NCBI RefSeq assembly: GCF_003444775.1
Contig: NZ_CP021083.1
Location: forward strand, 248,001 to 312,000
From: Deinococcus ficus
GTDB taxonomy: Bacteria; Deinococcota; Deinococci; Deinococcales; Deinococcaceae
DNA length: 64,000 nucleotides
Reading direction: 5' to 3'
The notes beneath the pieces are model-generated. The model saw nothing but the letters and a program-made list of their open reading frames with translations. It did not search any database and was not told the DNA's origin. The translations under genes and the position numbers were made by a program. This document shows, piece after piece, positions 1 through 8,387 of this stretch (position 1 is the stretch's first letter; every line of letters begins with the position of its first letter).

Positions 1-507
1 CTGATCGGCGCGTCCGGCGTGCCGGCCGTGCTGCCCCAGAAGACCCTGAACGACCGCGGGTACGCCGGCAAGATCTACCAGACGCACGGCGTCGCCAATG
101 CCGACTTCCTGCGCGTCGGCGGCAAGGACGTCGAAGGCGCCATCCTCCCGGTCGGCCCGGTGCTCGTCGCCGACCAGCTCGCCACCAGCGTGCCCAACCG
201 CAAGGTCGCGTTGGACTACATGAACCTGTACGAGAGCAAGTACGGCCAGAACACCGTGTCCGGCTTCGGCGCGCACATGTGGGACGCCGGCCTGCTCCTC
301 CAGAAGGCCATTCCCGCCGCGCTGAAGAAAGCCAAACCCGGCACGCCCGCCTTCCGCGACGCGCTGCGCGACGCCATCGAAGGCACCCGCAACGTGATCG
401 GCACGCACGGCATCTTCAACATGAGCGCCACCAACCACCTCGGCCTCGACGCCCGCAGCCGCGTCATGGTGCAGGTCGTGAACGGCAACTGGAAACTGCT
501 CAAGTAA
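1..507 (+). CDS. Branched-chain amino acid type ABC substrate-binding protein, C-terminal fragment
   Basis: The window opens inside this gene; 168 in-frame residues remain before TAA. The sequence looks like the C-terminal lobe of a type I periplasmic binding protein (LivK/Peripla_BP_6). It has the late motif AIEGTRNVIGTHGIFNMS, followed by an Asn/Gly/Leu-rich strand and a short MVQVVNGNWK ending. Family role: extracytoplasmic capture of branched-chain amino acids, amides or related solutes for a LivHMGF permease. No start, signal peptide or partner permease is visible, so substrate cannot be inferred. A strong hairpin lies just after the stop. It is distinct from the complete livK at 50451. 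Confidence 0.85.
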   Translation: MIGASGVPAVLPQKTLNDRGYAGKIYQTHGVANADFLRVGGKDVEGAILPVGPVLVADQLATSVPNRKVALDYMNLYESKYGQNTVSGFGAHMWDAGLLLQKAIPAALKKAKPGTPAFRDALRDAIEGTRNVIGTHGIFNMSATNHLGLDARSRVMVQVVNGNWKLLK

Positions 508-518
508 CCCCGACGGGC

Positions 519-548
519 AAGGGGGCCGGGTCTGACCCGGCCCCCTTT
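519..548. terminator. Bidirectional hairpin terminator between convergent genes
   Basis: A 13-bp perfect inverted repeat (519-531 with 535-547) with a 3-nt loop is followed by TTT. It sits between the plus-strand binding-protein gene ending at 507 and the minus-strand kinase gene ending at 561, so it can stop transcription from both sides. Confidence 0.75.
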
Positions 549-560
549 GGCTTGCCTGTC

Positions 561-1424
561 CTAGCTGCCCAGTGCGGCCGCCAGGGCGTGGTCGCCCGGA
601 ACCACCTGCACGCCACTCAGGTGCGCGGTGAGTTCCTGGCCGAGCAGCGGCGAGATGCGGAACGCGCCGCCCGACGCGGTCACCGGCAGCGGCCCGGTGT
701 GCACCTGCACGCGCCGCGCGAGATCCGCCAGGGACTCGGCGGCGTCCCGCACCAGCACCAGGGCCTGGGGGTCGCCCTGGTCCGCGGCGCGGCCCACCGC
801 GGGCGCCAGCGACGCGATCGCCGCGGCGCCGGGCGTGCCGTACGCAAAGCCCCGCAGCGTGTCCCAGTCCAGGCCGCCGGTGAGGGCCGCGACCTCCCGG
901 GCCAGGGGCGTATCCGGCGGGCCGCCCACGTCCAGGGCGTCGGTCAGGACCCGCAGCGCCGCCCGGCCCAGGCTGAACCCCCCGCCGTCGTCACCCAGGC
1001 GGTAGCCGCGTCCGCCGGCGCGGACCACCTCCCCGCCCGCAGTGACGTGGTAGGCGATGCTGCCGGTCCCGGCGTACACCAGGACGCCTTCCCCGGGCCG
1101 GAAGTGCGCGCGGTAGGCGAGGTCCAGGTCGCCCTCCACCTGCACCGCCTCCGGCGGCAGCCCGAAGGCGAGGGCGACCTGCCCGGCGACCTCCGCGGCC
1201 CGCGCTGAGCTCCGGGAGAGGCCCGGCAGGCCCAGGTGCACCGCCTGGGGCCGCTCACCGACGGCCCGCACCAGCGCGTCCAGATGCGCCGCACCTTCCG
1301 GCGTCAGCAGGAGCAGGCTGGTGAGAGGCGGGGTGACGCCGCGCGCCACCGCCACGCCGCCGCGCGCGAGCACCCACTTGGTGCCGCTGCCCCCGGCGTC
1401 CACACCCAGGCGGGTGGCGCTCAT
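561..1424 (-). CDS. BadF/BadG/BcrA/BcrD-family amino-sugar kinase (GlcNAc or MurNAc kinase candidate)
   Basis: 287 residues starting at ATG 1424. The frame stays open upstream, but there it only shadows the preceding gene. The N-terminal phosphate-1 loop LGVDAGGSGTKW, the YAGTGSIAYHV phosphate-2 segment and the GYRLGDDGGGFSLG loop are typical of BadF-type N-acetylglucosamine kinases of the ASKHA fold. Family reaction: ATP-dependent 6-phosphorylation of GlcNAc. The Clostridium acetobutylicum family member MurK also phosphorylates MurNAc. It is last in the salvage operon and overlaps the upstream GHL10 gene by 4 bp (ATGA). Context with namZ, murQ and anmK, and no PTS nearby, suggests a MurK-like role. 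That is inference; pure GlcNAc kinase activity remains possible. Confidence 0.85.
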   Translation of the reverse strand: MSATRLGVDAGGSGTKWVLARGGVAVARGVTPPLTSLLLLTPEGAAHLDALVRAVGERPQAVHLGLPGLSRSSARAAEVAGQVALAFGLPPEAVQVEGDLDLAYRAHFRPGEGVLVYAGTGSIAYHVTAGGEVVRAGGRGYRLGDDGGGFSLGRAALRVLTDALDVGGPPDTPLAREVAALTGGLDWDTLRGFAYGTPGAAAIASLAPAVGRAADQGDPQALVLVRDAAESLADLARRVQVHTGPLPVTASGGAFRISPLLGQELTAHLSGVQVVPGDHALAAALGS

Positions 1425-3013
1425 GGCAGGTGCAGGTCCGGCAGCACGGTGACCTGCCGCGGCAGCGGCGTGATCCTCTCGGTGGTCACGTCCCCGACCT
1501 GCACCTGCACCGGGCCCAGCGGCAGGCGCATGAAGCCGTAGCGGCCGCGGCCGTCCGTCTGCGTGCGGGCCACCTCCTGCCCCTGGGCGTCCAGCAGCAG
1601 CACCGTCCGGCCGCCCAGCGGGCCGCTGCCCACCTGCACCTGCCCGCTCACGGCGCGCAGGTGGGCGGGGTTCGGGCGGTCCCAGCGCACGGGCCGCTCG
1701 AAGGGCCCGCCCTCCCCGGAGAGTTTCGTGGTGAGTTCCGGCAGCACCTGCTCCTTGGTGCGGCGGTTCTCGTTCACGTCCTTGTCCGGCGTGCGGTAGG
1801 AGTACCCGGCCCAGCCGTCCAGGCCGGCCTCGCGGGTCTTCCAGACCTGATTGACACTGCTGTCCTGGTCGTTCAGGTAGATGGCGGCGCCGCTCACCTG
1901 ATGCACGCCCGTCTCCTCCTGCAGGCGGGCGGCGAAGGCGTTCCACTGGTCGAACCACAGCGCCTGCGCGGGCACGAAGTCGCGCTTGTAGTTCATCATG
2001 ACGTTCACGTCCAGGTAGCCTTCGCGCACCCAGGTCACCCAGTCCTGCAGGACCTCGGCGTAAGGCCGGGAGGCCAGCCAGCCCGCCTGATCCGAGGGAC
2101 CCTCGCCGTACGTGATGGTCGCGGCGTTCACGCTCACGTCCGGACGGGCGGCCTTCACGGCCAGGGCCGTTTCCCTCACGAGGTTCGTGACCTGCTGGCG
2201 CCGCCACGCGCTCCACTGCGGGTCAGCCGGCAGGGGCGTGCCGGTGGCGCCGGTCTCCTCGCGGTAGCGTTCCAGCGCCGTGGGGTTGTACCCCCAGTTG
2301 TTCGGCCCGCCGACCGGGTTGTAGTCGGTGTAGCGCACCCGGTCGAACTGAATGCCGTCCACGTCGTAGTTCTTCACGACCGACACGTACATCTGCTTGA
2401 TGTACTCGGCAGCGTCTGGGTGCCCGGGGTCCAGCAGCCAGTCGCTGCCGCCGCGGGTGCTGCCGTCATCTTTGACCATCAACCAAAAGTCTCGCCCGGT
2501 GGCTTTCAGGCCGTGCGTGGTGAAGACATGCCCCGGCGGTGGGGCAAGGACGGCGCTGTTCCAGATGGCGGTCGTGATGATCCAGGCGTGCACCTGAATG
2601 CCCTGCGCGTGCGCCTTGCCGAGCAGGTCCGCGAGCGGATCGAATCCGGCCGGCACGGCCGGGTCGTTCGTGCGGGGCATCGCGGCGTTGTTGCAGTAGC
2701 AGTCCCCGCGTCGGCCCACCTGCGCGAACAGCACGTTCACGTTCATCGCCTTCGCGGTGGCGACCAGCTGGTCGATCTCGGCCGGGGTCTTCATGCCGGG
2801 CCCGAAGCCGTCCACCCACAGGCCCCGCAGTTCCTGCTGGCCCTGCCCGCGCGGACCGGTGTGCGGCCCCGGCGTCCGGACCGCCTGGCTGTTCAGCGCG
2901 GGCGTGTCCGGCAGGCCGGCCTGCACCTGACCGTTCTGGGGCTGGGGGGTGCTGCCGCACGCGGCGAGCAGCAGGGCGGAAACCAGGGCGGTGCACTTGT
3001 GCGCGTGGGTCAT
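1421..3013 (-). CDS. GHL10 (DUF187) family glycoside-hydrolase-like lipoprotein
   Basis: 530 residues from ATG 3013. The N-terminus has a lipoprotein signal ending in a LAAC lipobox (Cys19), so it is probably membrane anchored and extracytoplasmic. Residues about 60-410 match the glycosyl-hydrolase-like-10 TIM barrel (LRGLWVDGFGPGMKTP, VQVGRRGDCYCN-like segment, VDGIQFDRVRY). Residues about 450-530 form a beta-rich CarboxypepD_reg/FN3-like tail. Family knowledge: E. coli DigH (YddW) has this domain and cleaves peptidoglycan glycans lacking stem peptides. Position between namZ and an amino-sugar kinase, with ATGA overlaps at both ends, supports a cell-wall glycan substrate here (inference). 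Confidence 0.85.
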   Translation of the reverse strand: MTHAHKCTALVSALLLAACGSTPQPQNGQVQAGLPDTPALNSQAVRTPGPHTGPRGQGQQELRGLWVDGFGPGMKTPAEIDQLVATAKAMNVNVLFAQVGRRGDCYCNNAAMPRTNDPAVPAGFDPLADLLGKAHAQGIQVHAWIITTAIWNSAVLAPPPGHVFTTHGLKATGRDFWLMVKDDGSTRGGSDWLLDPGHPDAAEYIKQMYVSVVKNYDVDGIQFDRVRYTDYNPVGGPNNWGYNPTALERYREETGATGTPLPADPQWSAWRRQQVTNLVRETALAVKAARPDVSVNAATITYGEGPSDQAGWLASRPYAEVLQDWVTWVREGYLDVNVMMNYKRDFVPAQALWFDQWNAFAARLQEETGVHQVSGAAIYLNDQDSSVNQVWKTREAGLDGWAGYSYRTPDKDVNENRRTKEQVLPELTTKLSGEGGPFERPVRWDRPNPAHLRAVSGQVQVGSGPLGGRTVLLLDAQGQEVARTQTDGRGRYGFMRLPLGPVQVQVGDVTTERITPLPRQVTVLPDLHLP

Positions 3014-4137
3014 GACGGGTCTCCTTGACGGGGGTACAGCCAGAAAGGGCGAAGGGAAAGGGCCGCCGCCCCGCCCGCCGCCTGCCAGCCCGCCAGGGCC
3101 GTCAGGGCAGCATCGGGACTGGATGGAACCGTGTCTGCGGGAACACCGAGCAGTTTCTGGAGCCAGTCCGGGTTGCGCTTCGCTCCGGCCGCTTCCAGGG
3201 CCGTGAAGAGGGTCAGGCCCAGCGGCAGGACCCGCAAAGGGCGTCCGGTGTCGTGCAGCTGCACGCCGGCGCAGCGCTGCCCGGCGTGCTTGCTGGTGGT
3301 GGGCGTGAAGTACGCCGGGCGGGCGGTGACGCCCAGATCCCGGCGGTTCACCTCCGCAGCCAGCGCGGGGGCGTCCACGCCCGGCGCGCCCACCAGCCGG
3401 AAGGGCAGGGCGGTGCCGCGCCCCTCGCTGGCGTCCAGCGCCTCAATCAGGCATGTGCCCGGGTACAGGTGGACGTTCGTGAGGTCCGGCAGGTTCGGGC
3501 TGGGCGGGACCCACGGCCGGCCCGGGTGCCAGCCGTCCGGGGCGTCCGTGGGGATCACGTCCACCGTGGCGTCCTCCTCGGCGGCGAGCACCCGGGCCAC
3601 CTCGCCCAGGGTCAGGCCGTGCCGCAGGGGGAGCGCCTGGGTCACGCCCACGAAGGAGCGGAACTCCTGACGCTGGAGCGGCGGGCCTTCCACCGTGAAC
3701 CCGATGGGGTTCGGGCGGTCCAGGATGACCACCCGCAGCCCCAGGGCCCGGGCGGCGCGCAGCACGTCCCGCACGGTGCTGATGTACGTGTAGAAGCGCA
3801 CGCCGACGTCCACCAGATCCACCAGCAGGGTGTCCAGGCCGGCGAGGCGCCCGGCGGTCTCGGCGTCGGTGAGGTGGTACAGCACGCTGGTGGGCAGGCC
3901 GCTCGCGGCGTCGGTGCCGGCGTCCGGCGCCTCGCCGGGGGCGCCGCTGCCGTCCACGCCGTGCTCGGGCCCGAACAGCCGCACGAGCTGCACGCCCGCG
4001 CGTTGCAGGGCCACCGCCGAGGGCGTCAGGTCGCCGGTCACGCCGCTGGGGTTGGTGAGCAGCCCCACCCGGCCCCAGCCGTCCGCGCGCGCCGGATCCG
4101 CCAGCAGCCGCTCCAGGCCGGTCAGGGGCCCTGTCAC
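3010..4137 (-). CDS. namZ: Exo-beta-N-acetylmuramidase NamZ family (DUF1343, GH171)
   Basis: 375 residues from GTG 4137. DUF1343 hallmarks are present: VGLLTNPSGVT near residue 24, LFGPEHG near 54-60, LVDLVDVGVRFYTYIST, and VILDRPNP. Bacillus subtilis NamZ (YbbC) releases MurNAc from the non-reducing end of MurNAc-GlcNAc chains. Unlike the secreted Bacillus enzyme, no signal peptide is visible, so this copy is predicted cytoplasmic and would act on imported disaccharides or fragments. It overlaps the GHL10 gene by 4 bp (ATGA) and lies 61 bp after the second binding-protein gene. The family call is firm; the activity is by homology. Confidence 0.9.
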   Translation of the reverse strand: MTGPLTGLERLLADPARADGWGRVGLLTNPSGVTGDLTPSAVALQRAGVQLVRLFGPEHGVDGSGAPGEAPDAGTDAASGLPTSVLYHLTDAETAGRLAGLDTLLVDLVDVGVRFYTYISTVRDVLRAARALGLRVVILDRPNPIGFTVEGPPLQRQEFRSFVGVTQALPLRHGLTLGEVARVLAAEEDATVDVIPTDAPDGWHPGRPWVPPSPNLPDLTNVHLYPGTCLIEALDASEGRGTALPFRLVGAPGVDAPALAAEVNRRDLGVTARPAYFTPTTSKHAGQRCAGVQLHDTGRPLRVLPLGLTLFTALEAAGAKRNPDWLQKLLGVPADTVPSSPDAALTALAGWQAAGGAAALSLRPFWLYPRQGDPS

Positions 4138-4198
4138 GGAGCTTCCCGGTGGGGGAGGGGGGCCAGGCGGCCCCCGCGGGTCGTCAGGCCGGCCACCG

Positions 4199-5947
4199 TT
4201 ATTTCTCGAACACCGTGTAGTTGCTGCTGATCACGGCGTTGTTCCGGACGTAGAAGTTCCCGATGCGCTTCTGGAACGCGGCGACACTGTCCGGCTTGGC
4301 GATCAGGATGACCGGCAGGTTCCGCGCGAACAGCAGCTGCCACTCGTTGTACAGCTTCTTGCGGGTGGCCTGGTTGCCGCTCGCTTCGGCCTGCGCGAAC
4401 AGGTCCCAGGTGCGTTTCTCGTACGGCTGCATCAGGTCCATGTTGGGCGTGCCGCCTTCCTGCGCGGGCTGCAGGCTGCGGCGCCAGAAGTGCAGCGCCC
4501 CGCCGGGCTGCCAGATGTCCTTGCGCAGCTGCGGGTCCGGCTGGTCGCCGAAGGTGCCGAGCACCGCCTCGAAGTTCCCGCTCATGCTGGTGGGCAGGAC
4601 GGTGCTGCCGGTCACGCCGCGCAGGTTGACCTTCACGCCGATCTTCCCGAAGTCACTCTGGATGATCGTGGCGATGCCGGGCATGATGCTGCTGTCTGCG
4701 GCGTGCAGCAGGTCGATTTCGAGGTTTCCGCCGCCCGGGTGGTTGCGCACGCCGTCGCGGTTGGTGTCCCGGTAGCCCAGGGCGTCCAGGCGGGCGGCGG
4801 CCTGCGCGAGGTTGAATTTCGGGAACATGCCCTTGGTGACCGGGTTGAACCACTCGCTGATCGGCGCCACGCCGAAGCCCGGGTAGCTGGCCAGGCCGTT
4901 GTACACCGTGTCGATGATGCGGTCGCGGTTCACGGCGAGCTCCATCGCCTGGCGGAACTTCAGGTCGCTGAACGCCTTTTTCAGCGCCGGGTCCTTGCTG
5001 TCCTGGTTGAACGCGAGGTGCACGGGCGGGTTGTTCAGGCCCACGCCGCGGATCACGCTGAAGTTCGCCCCGGCGAGCTCCTGGCGTTTCAGGTCCGGGA
5101 ACTGCGCGCCGGTGATGGGCGCGCTGTCGAGCTGCCCGGCCCTGAAGGAGTTGATCTGCGCTTCCGGGCTCTTGATGATCAGGTACTCCAGGCGGTCCAT
5201 GTACGGCAGTTGCGTGCCGGCCGGGTCGCGCCGCCAGGAGTTCGGGTTGCGCACCAGGGTGACCTTCTGGTCCACGGTGTAGTTGCTGAGGATGAAGGGG
5301 CCGGTGCCGACGATGTCGCCCAGGGCGGTGTTGGTCGCCCAGGCTTTCATGAAGCCCTCGGGGTCCTTGAGGGGCTGGTACTTGGCGAGCTTGTGCTGCG
5401 GGAGGATCGGCACGAAGGTCAGGGCCTGCAGCATCGCCCCGTAGGGTTTGGGCGCGGTGACCCGCACGGTGTAGGCGTCGACCTTCTCGAACTTCAGGGG
5501 GTCCTTGCCGACCTTGAACACCGCGGACTGGTTGGCTTTCAGGCCGGTGTTGCTGGCGACGTCCTCCAGCGTGAACATCACGTCGTCGGCGTTGAAGGCC
5601 TGCCCGTCACTCCATTTCACGCCCCGGCGCAGTTTCAGGGTGGCGACCCGGCCGTCCGGGCTGAAGGTCCAGCTTTCGGCCAGGGCCGGGTACAGCTTGT
5701 TCGTGCCGGGATCCAGGGTGATCAGGCGGTCCAGCACGTTGTTCATCACGGTGTAGCTGTTGTTGTCCAGCACCGCGAAGTAGTTGAAGCTCTGCGGGCT
5801 GGACACCAGGCTCAGGGTCAGCGTGCCACCCTTTTTCCCGGTGGTCTGGAACAGGCTGGCGGGAACGTTGCTCTTGGACTGCGCGGTGGCGCTGCACAGG
5901 CTCAGGGCGGCGGTGACGGCGAGCAGACAGACGGTCGTTCGGTTCAT
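4199..5947 (-). CDS. Family 5 ABC substrate-binding protein (oligopeptide/muropeptide type), second copy
   Basis: 582 residues from ATG 5947, with a GGAGG Shine-Dalgarno 5 bases upstream. A type I signal peptide (about residues 1-22) precedes a full SBP_bac_5 domain (segments such as [20 protein letters not shown] and VYNGLASYPGFGVAP). It is clearly a paralogue of the binding protein at 8388-10142; the two share [18 protein letters not shown] stretches and matching length. Family members deliver peptides, nickel or sugar-peptides to Opp/Dpp/Yej permeases. It follows the permease genes in the same operon and precedes namZ, suggesting muropeptide or wall-fragment capture (inference). Confidence 0.9.
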   Translation of the reverse strand: MNRTTVCLLAVTAALSLCSATAQSKSNVPASLFQTTGKKGGTLTLSLVSSPQSFNYFAVLDNNSYTVMNNVLDRLITLDPGTNKLYPALAESWTFSPDGRVATLKLRRGVKWSDGQAFNADDVMFTLEDVASNTGLKANQSAVFKVGKDPLKFEKVDAYTVRVTAPKPYGAMLQALTFVPILPQHKLAKYQPLKDPEGFMKAWATNTALGDIVGTGPFILSNYTVDQKVTLVRNPNSWRRDPAGTQLPYMDRLEYLIIKSPEAQINSFRAGQLDSAPITGAQFPDLKRQELAGANFSVIRGVGLNNPPVHLAFNQDSKDPALKKAFSDLKFRQAMELAVNRDRIIDTVYNGLASYPGFGVAPISEWFNPVTKGMFPKFNLAQAAARLDALGYRDTNRDGVRNHPGGGNLEIDLLHAADSSIMPGIATIIQSDFGKIGVKVNLRGVTGSTVLPTSMSGNFEAVLGTFGDQPDPQLRKDIWQPGGALHFWRRSLQPAQEGGTPNMDLMQPYEKRTWDLFAQAEASGNQATRKKLYNEWQLLFARNLPVILIAKPDSVAAFQKRIGNFYVRNNAVISSNYTVFEK

Positions 5948-6032
5948 GGCGGCCTCCAGGAGGAAAGGAAGGAAAAGTCAGGGTCGGAATGGACCGGCGC
6001 CGAAGCAGGCTCGGCGCAGGGCGGGGGCAGGC

Positions 6033-7145
6033 CTAGCGGCTCTGGGTGTCGGCGGCGTCGCGCAGGGCGTCGCCCATGAAGTTGAAGGCCAGCACGCTGA
6101 TGGTGATCATCAGGCCCGGCAGCAGCAGCCAGGGGTAGCTCTTGAAGGCCCCGTCGGTGTAGGCGTCTTTCAGCAGCAGGCCCCAGGACGCCATGGGTTC
6201 CTTGATGCCCAGGCCCAGGAAGCTCAGGCCGCTCTCGCCCAGGATGTAGCCCGGCAGGGCCAGCGTGGCGGTCACGATCAGGAAGCTGCTGAGGTTCGGC
6301 ATGATGTGCCGCAGGATCACCCGCAGGTCGCTGCCGCCCAGGGCGCGCGCGGCCTGCGCGTAGTCGATGTTGCGGGCACTCATGACCTGCCCGCGGATCA
6401 CGCGCGCCAGGCCCGCCCAGCCGATGAACGCCAGCACCGCCACGATCCCCAGGTACACCAGCGTGCTGGGCCACTTCGCGGGAATGATGGTGGACAGCGC
6501 CAGCAGGATCGGCAGGCGCGGGAAGGACAGCAGCACCTCCACCACGCGCTGGATCAGGCCGTCCACCCAGCCGCCGTAGTAGCCGCTGATGCCGCCCAGC
6601 ACGATGCCCAGCGCGAAACTGATCAGGATGCCCACCACGCCCACCGTGAGACTCACCTGCGACCCCACCAGCATGCGGGACAGCAGGTCACGGCCGAACT
6701 TGTCGGTGCCCAGCGGGAAGTAGTACTGGCCGTCCGGCACGCCGAACAGGTGCAGCCGGGCGGGAATCAGGCCCAGGAAGCGGTACTCGTCACCCTGCAC
6801 GAAAAAGCGCAGGGGAATCGGGTTGTCCCGGTCCACGGTCGTCTTGCGGGCGAACGTGACCGGGTCCCGCTCGGTTTTCGTGCCGTACACGAACGGGCCG
6901 CGCAGCTGCCCCTGGTGGATCAGGTGAATGCCGCTGGGGCGGGCGTACGGGTGTTCCTCGTGCTGCTCCTTGATGCTGTACGGCGCCAGGAACGGCGCGA
7001 ACAGCGCCACCAGGTACATGAAGGCCAGCACCCAGAAACTCAGCACGCCCACCCGGTTGCGCCGGAAGCGGCGCAGGGCCAGTTGCAGCGGCGAGCGGCG
7101 CTCGGCGACCCGGAGGCGCTCCCCCTGAGAGGTCACGGTGGTCAT
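6033..7145 (-). CDS. ABC transporter permease, OppC/DppC type
   Basis: 370 residues from ATG 7145, with a GGAGGG motif upstream. The N-terminal membrane helix near residue 35 is followed by a large extracytoplasmic insertion (about residues 60-165). Then come PLGTDKFGRDLLSRM and the BPD_transp_1 domain with the EAA-like loop ALGGSDLRVILRHIMPN, which contacts the ATPase. Long inserts of this kind occur in OppC/YejE-type permeases. It pairs with the permease at 7282. No DppD/F-like ATPase gene is in the window, so an ATPase encoded elsewhere must energise it. Confidence 0.9.
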   Translation of the reverse strand: MTTVTSQGERLRVAERRSPLQLALRRFRRNRVGVLSFWVLAFMYLVALFAPFLAPYSIKEQHEEHPYARPSGIHLIHQGQLRGPFVYGTKTERDPVTFARKTTVDRDNPIPLRFFVQGDEYRFLGLIPARLHLFGVPDGQYYFPLGTDKFGRDLLSRMLVGSQVSLTVGVVGILISFALGIVLGGISGYYGGWVDGLIQRVVEVLLSFPRLPILLALSTIIPAKWPSTLVYLGIVAVLAFIGWAGLARVIRGQVMSARNIDYAQAARALGGSDLRVILRHIMPNLSSFLIVTATLALPGYILGESGLSFLGLGIKEPMASWGLLLKDAYTDGAFKSYPWLLLPGLMITISVLAFNFMGDALRDAADTQSR

Positions 7146-7285
7146 GCGGCCCTCCCGAACGGGTGTGAAGCCCTGCCAGACCTGGCCCCAGGAGTGAGGC
7201 GGTGAAGTGTCCCGTGGCCCCTACCGTTCACGGACGGCCGCTCACTCTTCTTGATTCGGTGGCGCATGAGTCGGCTGTCCATCAT
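7142..7285 (-). CDS. Possible 47-residue linking ORF between the two permease genes
   Basis: A small frame whose ATG overlaps the stop of the upstream permease (ATGA at 7282-7285) and whose TGA overlaps the ATG of the downstream permease (ATGA at 7142-7145). The product would be 47 residues, Arg/His/Ser/Gly-rich, with no recognisable domain. Third-position GC is visibly lower than in the flanking genes, which argues against strong protein-level selection. It may simply carry ribosomes across the intercistronic gap for translational coupling, or be chance. Confidence 0.3.
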   Translation of the reverse strand: MMDSRLMRHRIKKSERPSVNGRGHGTLHRLTPGARSGRASHPFGRAA

Positions 7286-8253
7286 TCGAACCTCACGCGG
7301 GGGTCCACCCAGGCCAGGGCCAGGTCGGCCAGCAGGTTCCCGATCAGGAGCAGGAACGCACTGAGCAGCAGCATGGTCATGGCGAGGTACTGGTCTTTGT
7401 TGATCAGGCTGTCGTACAGCAGCGGGCCGATGGTGGGGAGGTTCAGCACCACGCTGCCGATGATGCTGGCGTTGATCAGGTTGGGGAGGCTCATGCCGGC
7501 GATGCTGACCAGGGGGTTCACGGCGTTGCGGAAGATGTGCCGCCACAGCACCACCTGACCGGTCAGGCCCTTGCTGCGGGCGGTGCGCACGTAGTCCTGG
7601 TTCACGACGTCGAGCATGCTGGCGCGCATCTGGCGCATGATGCTGGCCACGCCTTCGAGGCCCAGCACGATGATGGGAATCCAGAGGTGGCCGAGCAGGT
7701 CCACGACCCGCGCCCAGCTCCACGGCGCGTCGATGTACTCGGGGCTGAACAGGCCGTTGACGTTCTGCCCGCCCATGGAGAGCACGAGAGCGGAGAGCAG
7801 CATGGCGACCAGGTAGTCGGGCGTGGCGAGGCTCACGTACCCGAAGAAGTTCATGGTGGTGGCGGCCTTGCCGTAGCGGTTCAGCGCGGTGTACACGCCG
7901 AGCGGCACGGCGACCAGCCAGGTCACGAGCATGGTGACCAGAGCGAGGAAGACCGTCCAGCCCAGCGAGTCCCAGATCATGCTGGTGACCGGGCGGGAGT
8001 TGGCGAAGGAGAACCCGAAGTCGAAGCGGGTGACGATGCCCTGCACCCATTTCAGGTATTGCGCCCAGGCGGGCTGGTCCAGGCCCAGCTGCCGGGTGAT
8101 GCTCTGCACGGTTTCCTGCGTGACGCGGGGGTCGTCGAGGTACTGGTCGAGGTAACTGCCGGGCTGCAGCTGGATCACCGCGAAGCAGATGGCGCTGATG
8201 ACCAGCAGGGTGGGGATCATGCCCAGGATGCGGCGCAGCGTGAAGTTCAGCAT
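7282..8253 (-). CDS. ABC transporter permease, OppB/DppB type
   Basis: 323 residues from ATG 8253. It has the OppB N-terminal cap (RRILGMIPTLLVISAICFAVIQL written in part; LQPGSYLD) and then six helices. The EAA loop is TARSKGLTGQVVLWRHIFRN. It forms the membrane pore with the OppC-type partner downstream. It is separated from the upstream binding-protein gene by 134 bp containing a strong stem-loop (8327-8375), an arrangement commonly used to keep permease levels below binding-protein levels. Confidence 0.92.
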   Translation of the reverse strand: MLNFTLRRILGMIPTLLVISAICFAVIQLQPGSYLDQYLDDPRVTQETVQSITRQLGLDQPAWAQYLKWVQGIVTRFDFGFSFANSRPVTSMIWDSLGWTVFLALVTMLVTWLVAVPLGVYTALNRYGKAATTMNFFGYVSLATPDYLVAMLLSALVLSMGGQNVNGLFSPEYIDAPWSWARVVDLLGHLWIPIIVLGLEGVASIMRQMRASMLDVVNQDYVRTARSKGLTGQVVLWRHIFRNAVNPLVSIAGMSLPNLINASIIGSVVLNLPTIGPLLYDSLINKDQYLAMTMLLLSAFLLLIGNLLADLALAWVDPRVRFE

Positions 8254-8326
8254 GCCGGGCCGCCCGGGCGGATGGGGGTGAGGTCAGGGTCAGTCATGGG
8301 TGGGGGCTCTTTGCGTGAGGGAAAGC

Positions 8327-8375
8327 GTGAAGGGCGGGACGTGCAGGCCTGACGCCTGAATGCCCCGCCCTTCAC
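8327..8375 (-). terminator. Intercistronic stem-loop between binding-protein and permease genes (attenuator or RNA-stability element)
   Basis: A 12-bp perfect inverted repeat (8327-8338 with 8364-8375, GTGAAGGGCGGG and its complement) encloses a smaller CAGGC/GCCTG hairpin. There is only a weak T tract on the minus strand, so partial termination or 3'-end protection of the binding-protein mRNA is more likely than full termination. Confidence 0.6.
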
Positions 8376-8387
8376 GTCAGGGCCTGG

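Noticed and set aside
3830..6079. Long plus-strand open frame opposite namZ and a binding-protein gene
   Set aside because: It is an antisense shadow produced by GC-rich codon bias; composition is Val/Gly/Gln/His-rich with no domain, and the minus-strand genes are clear family members.
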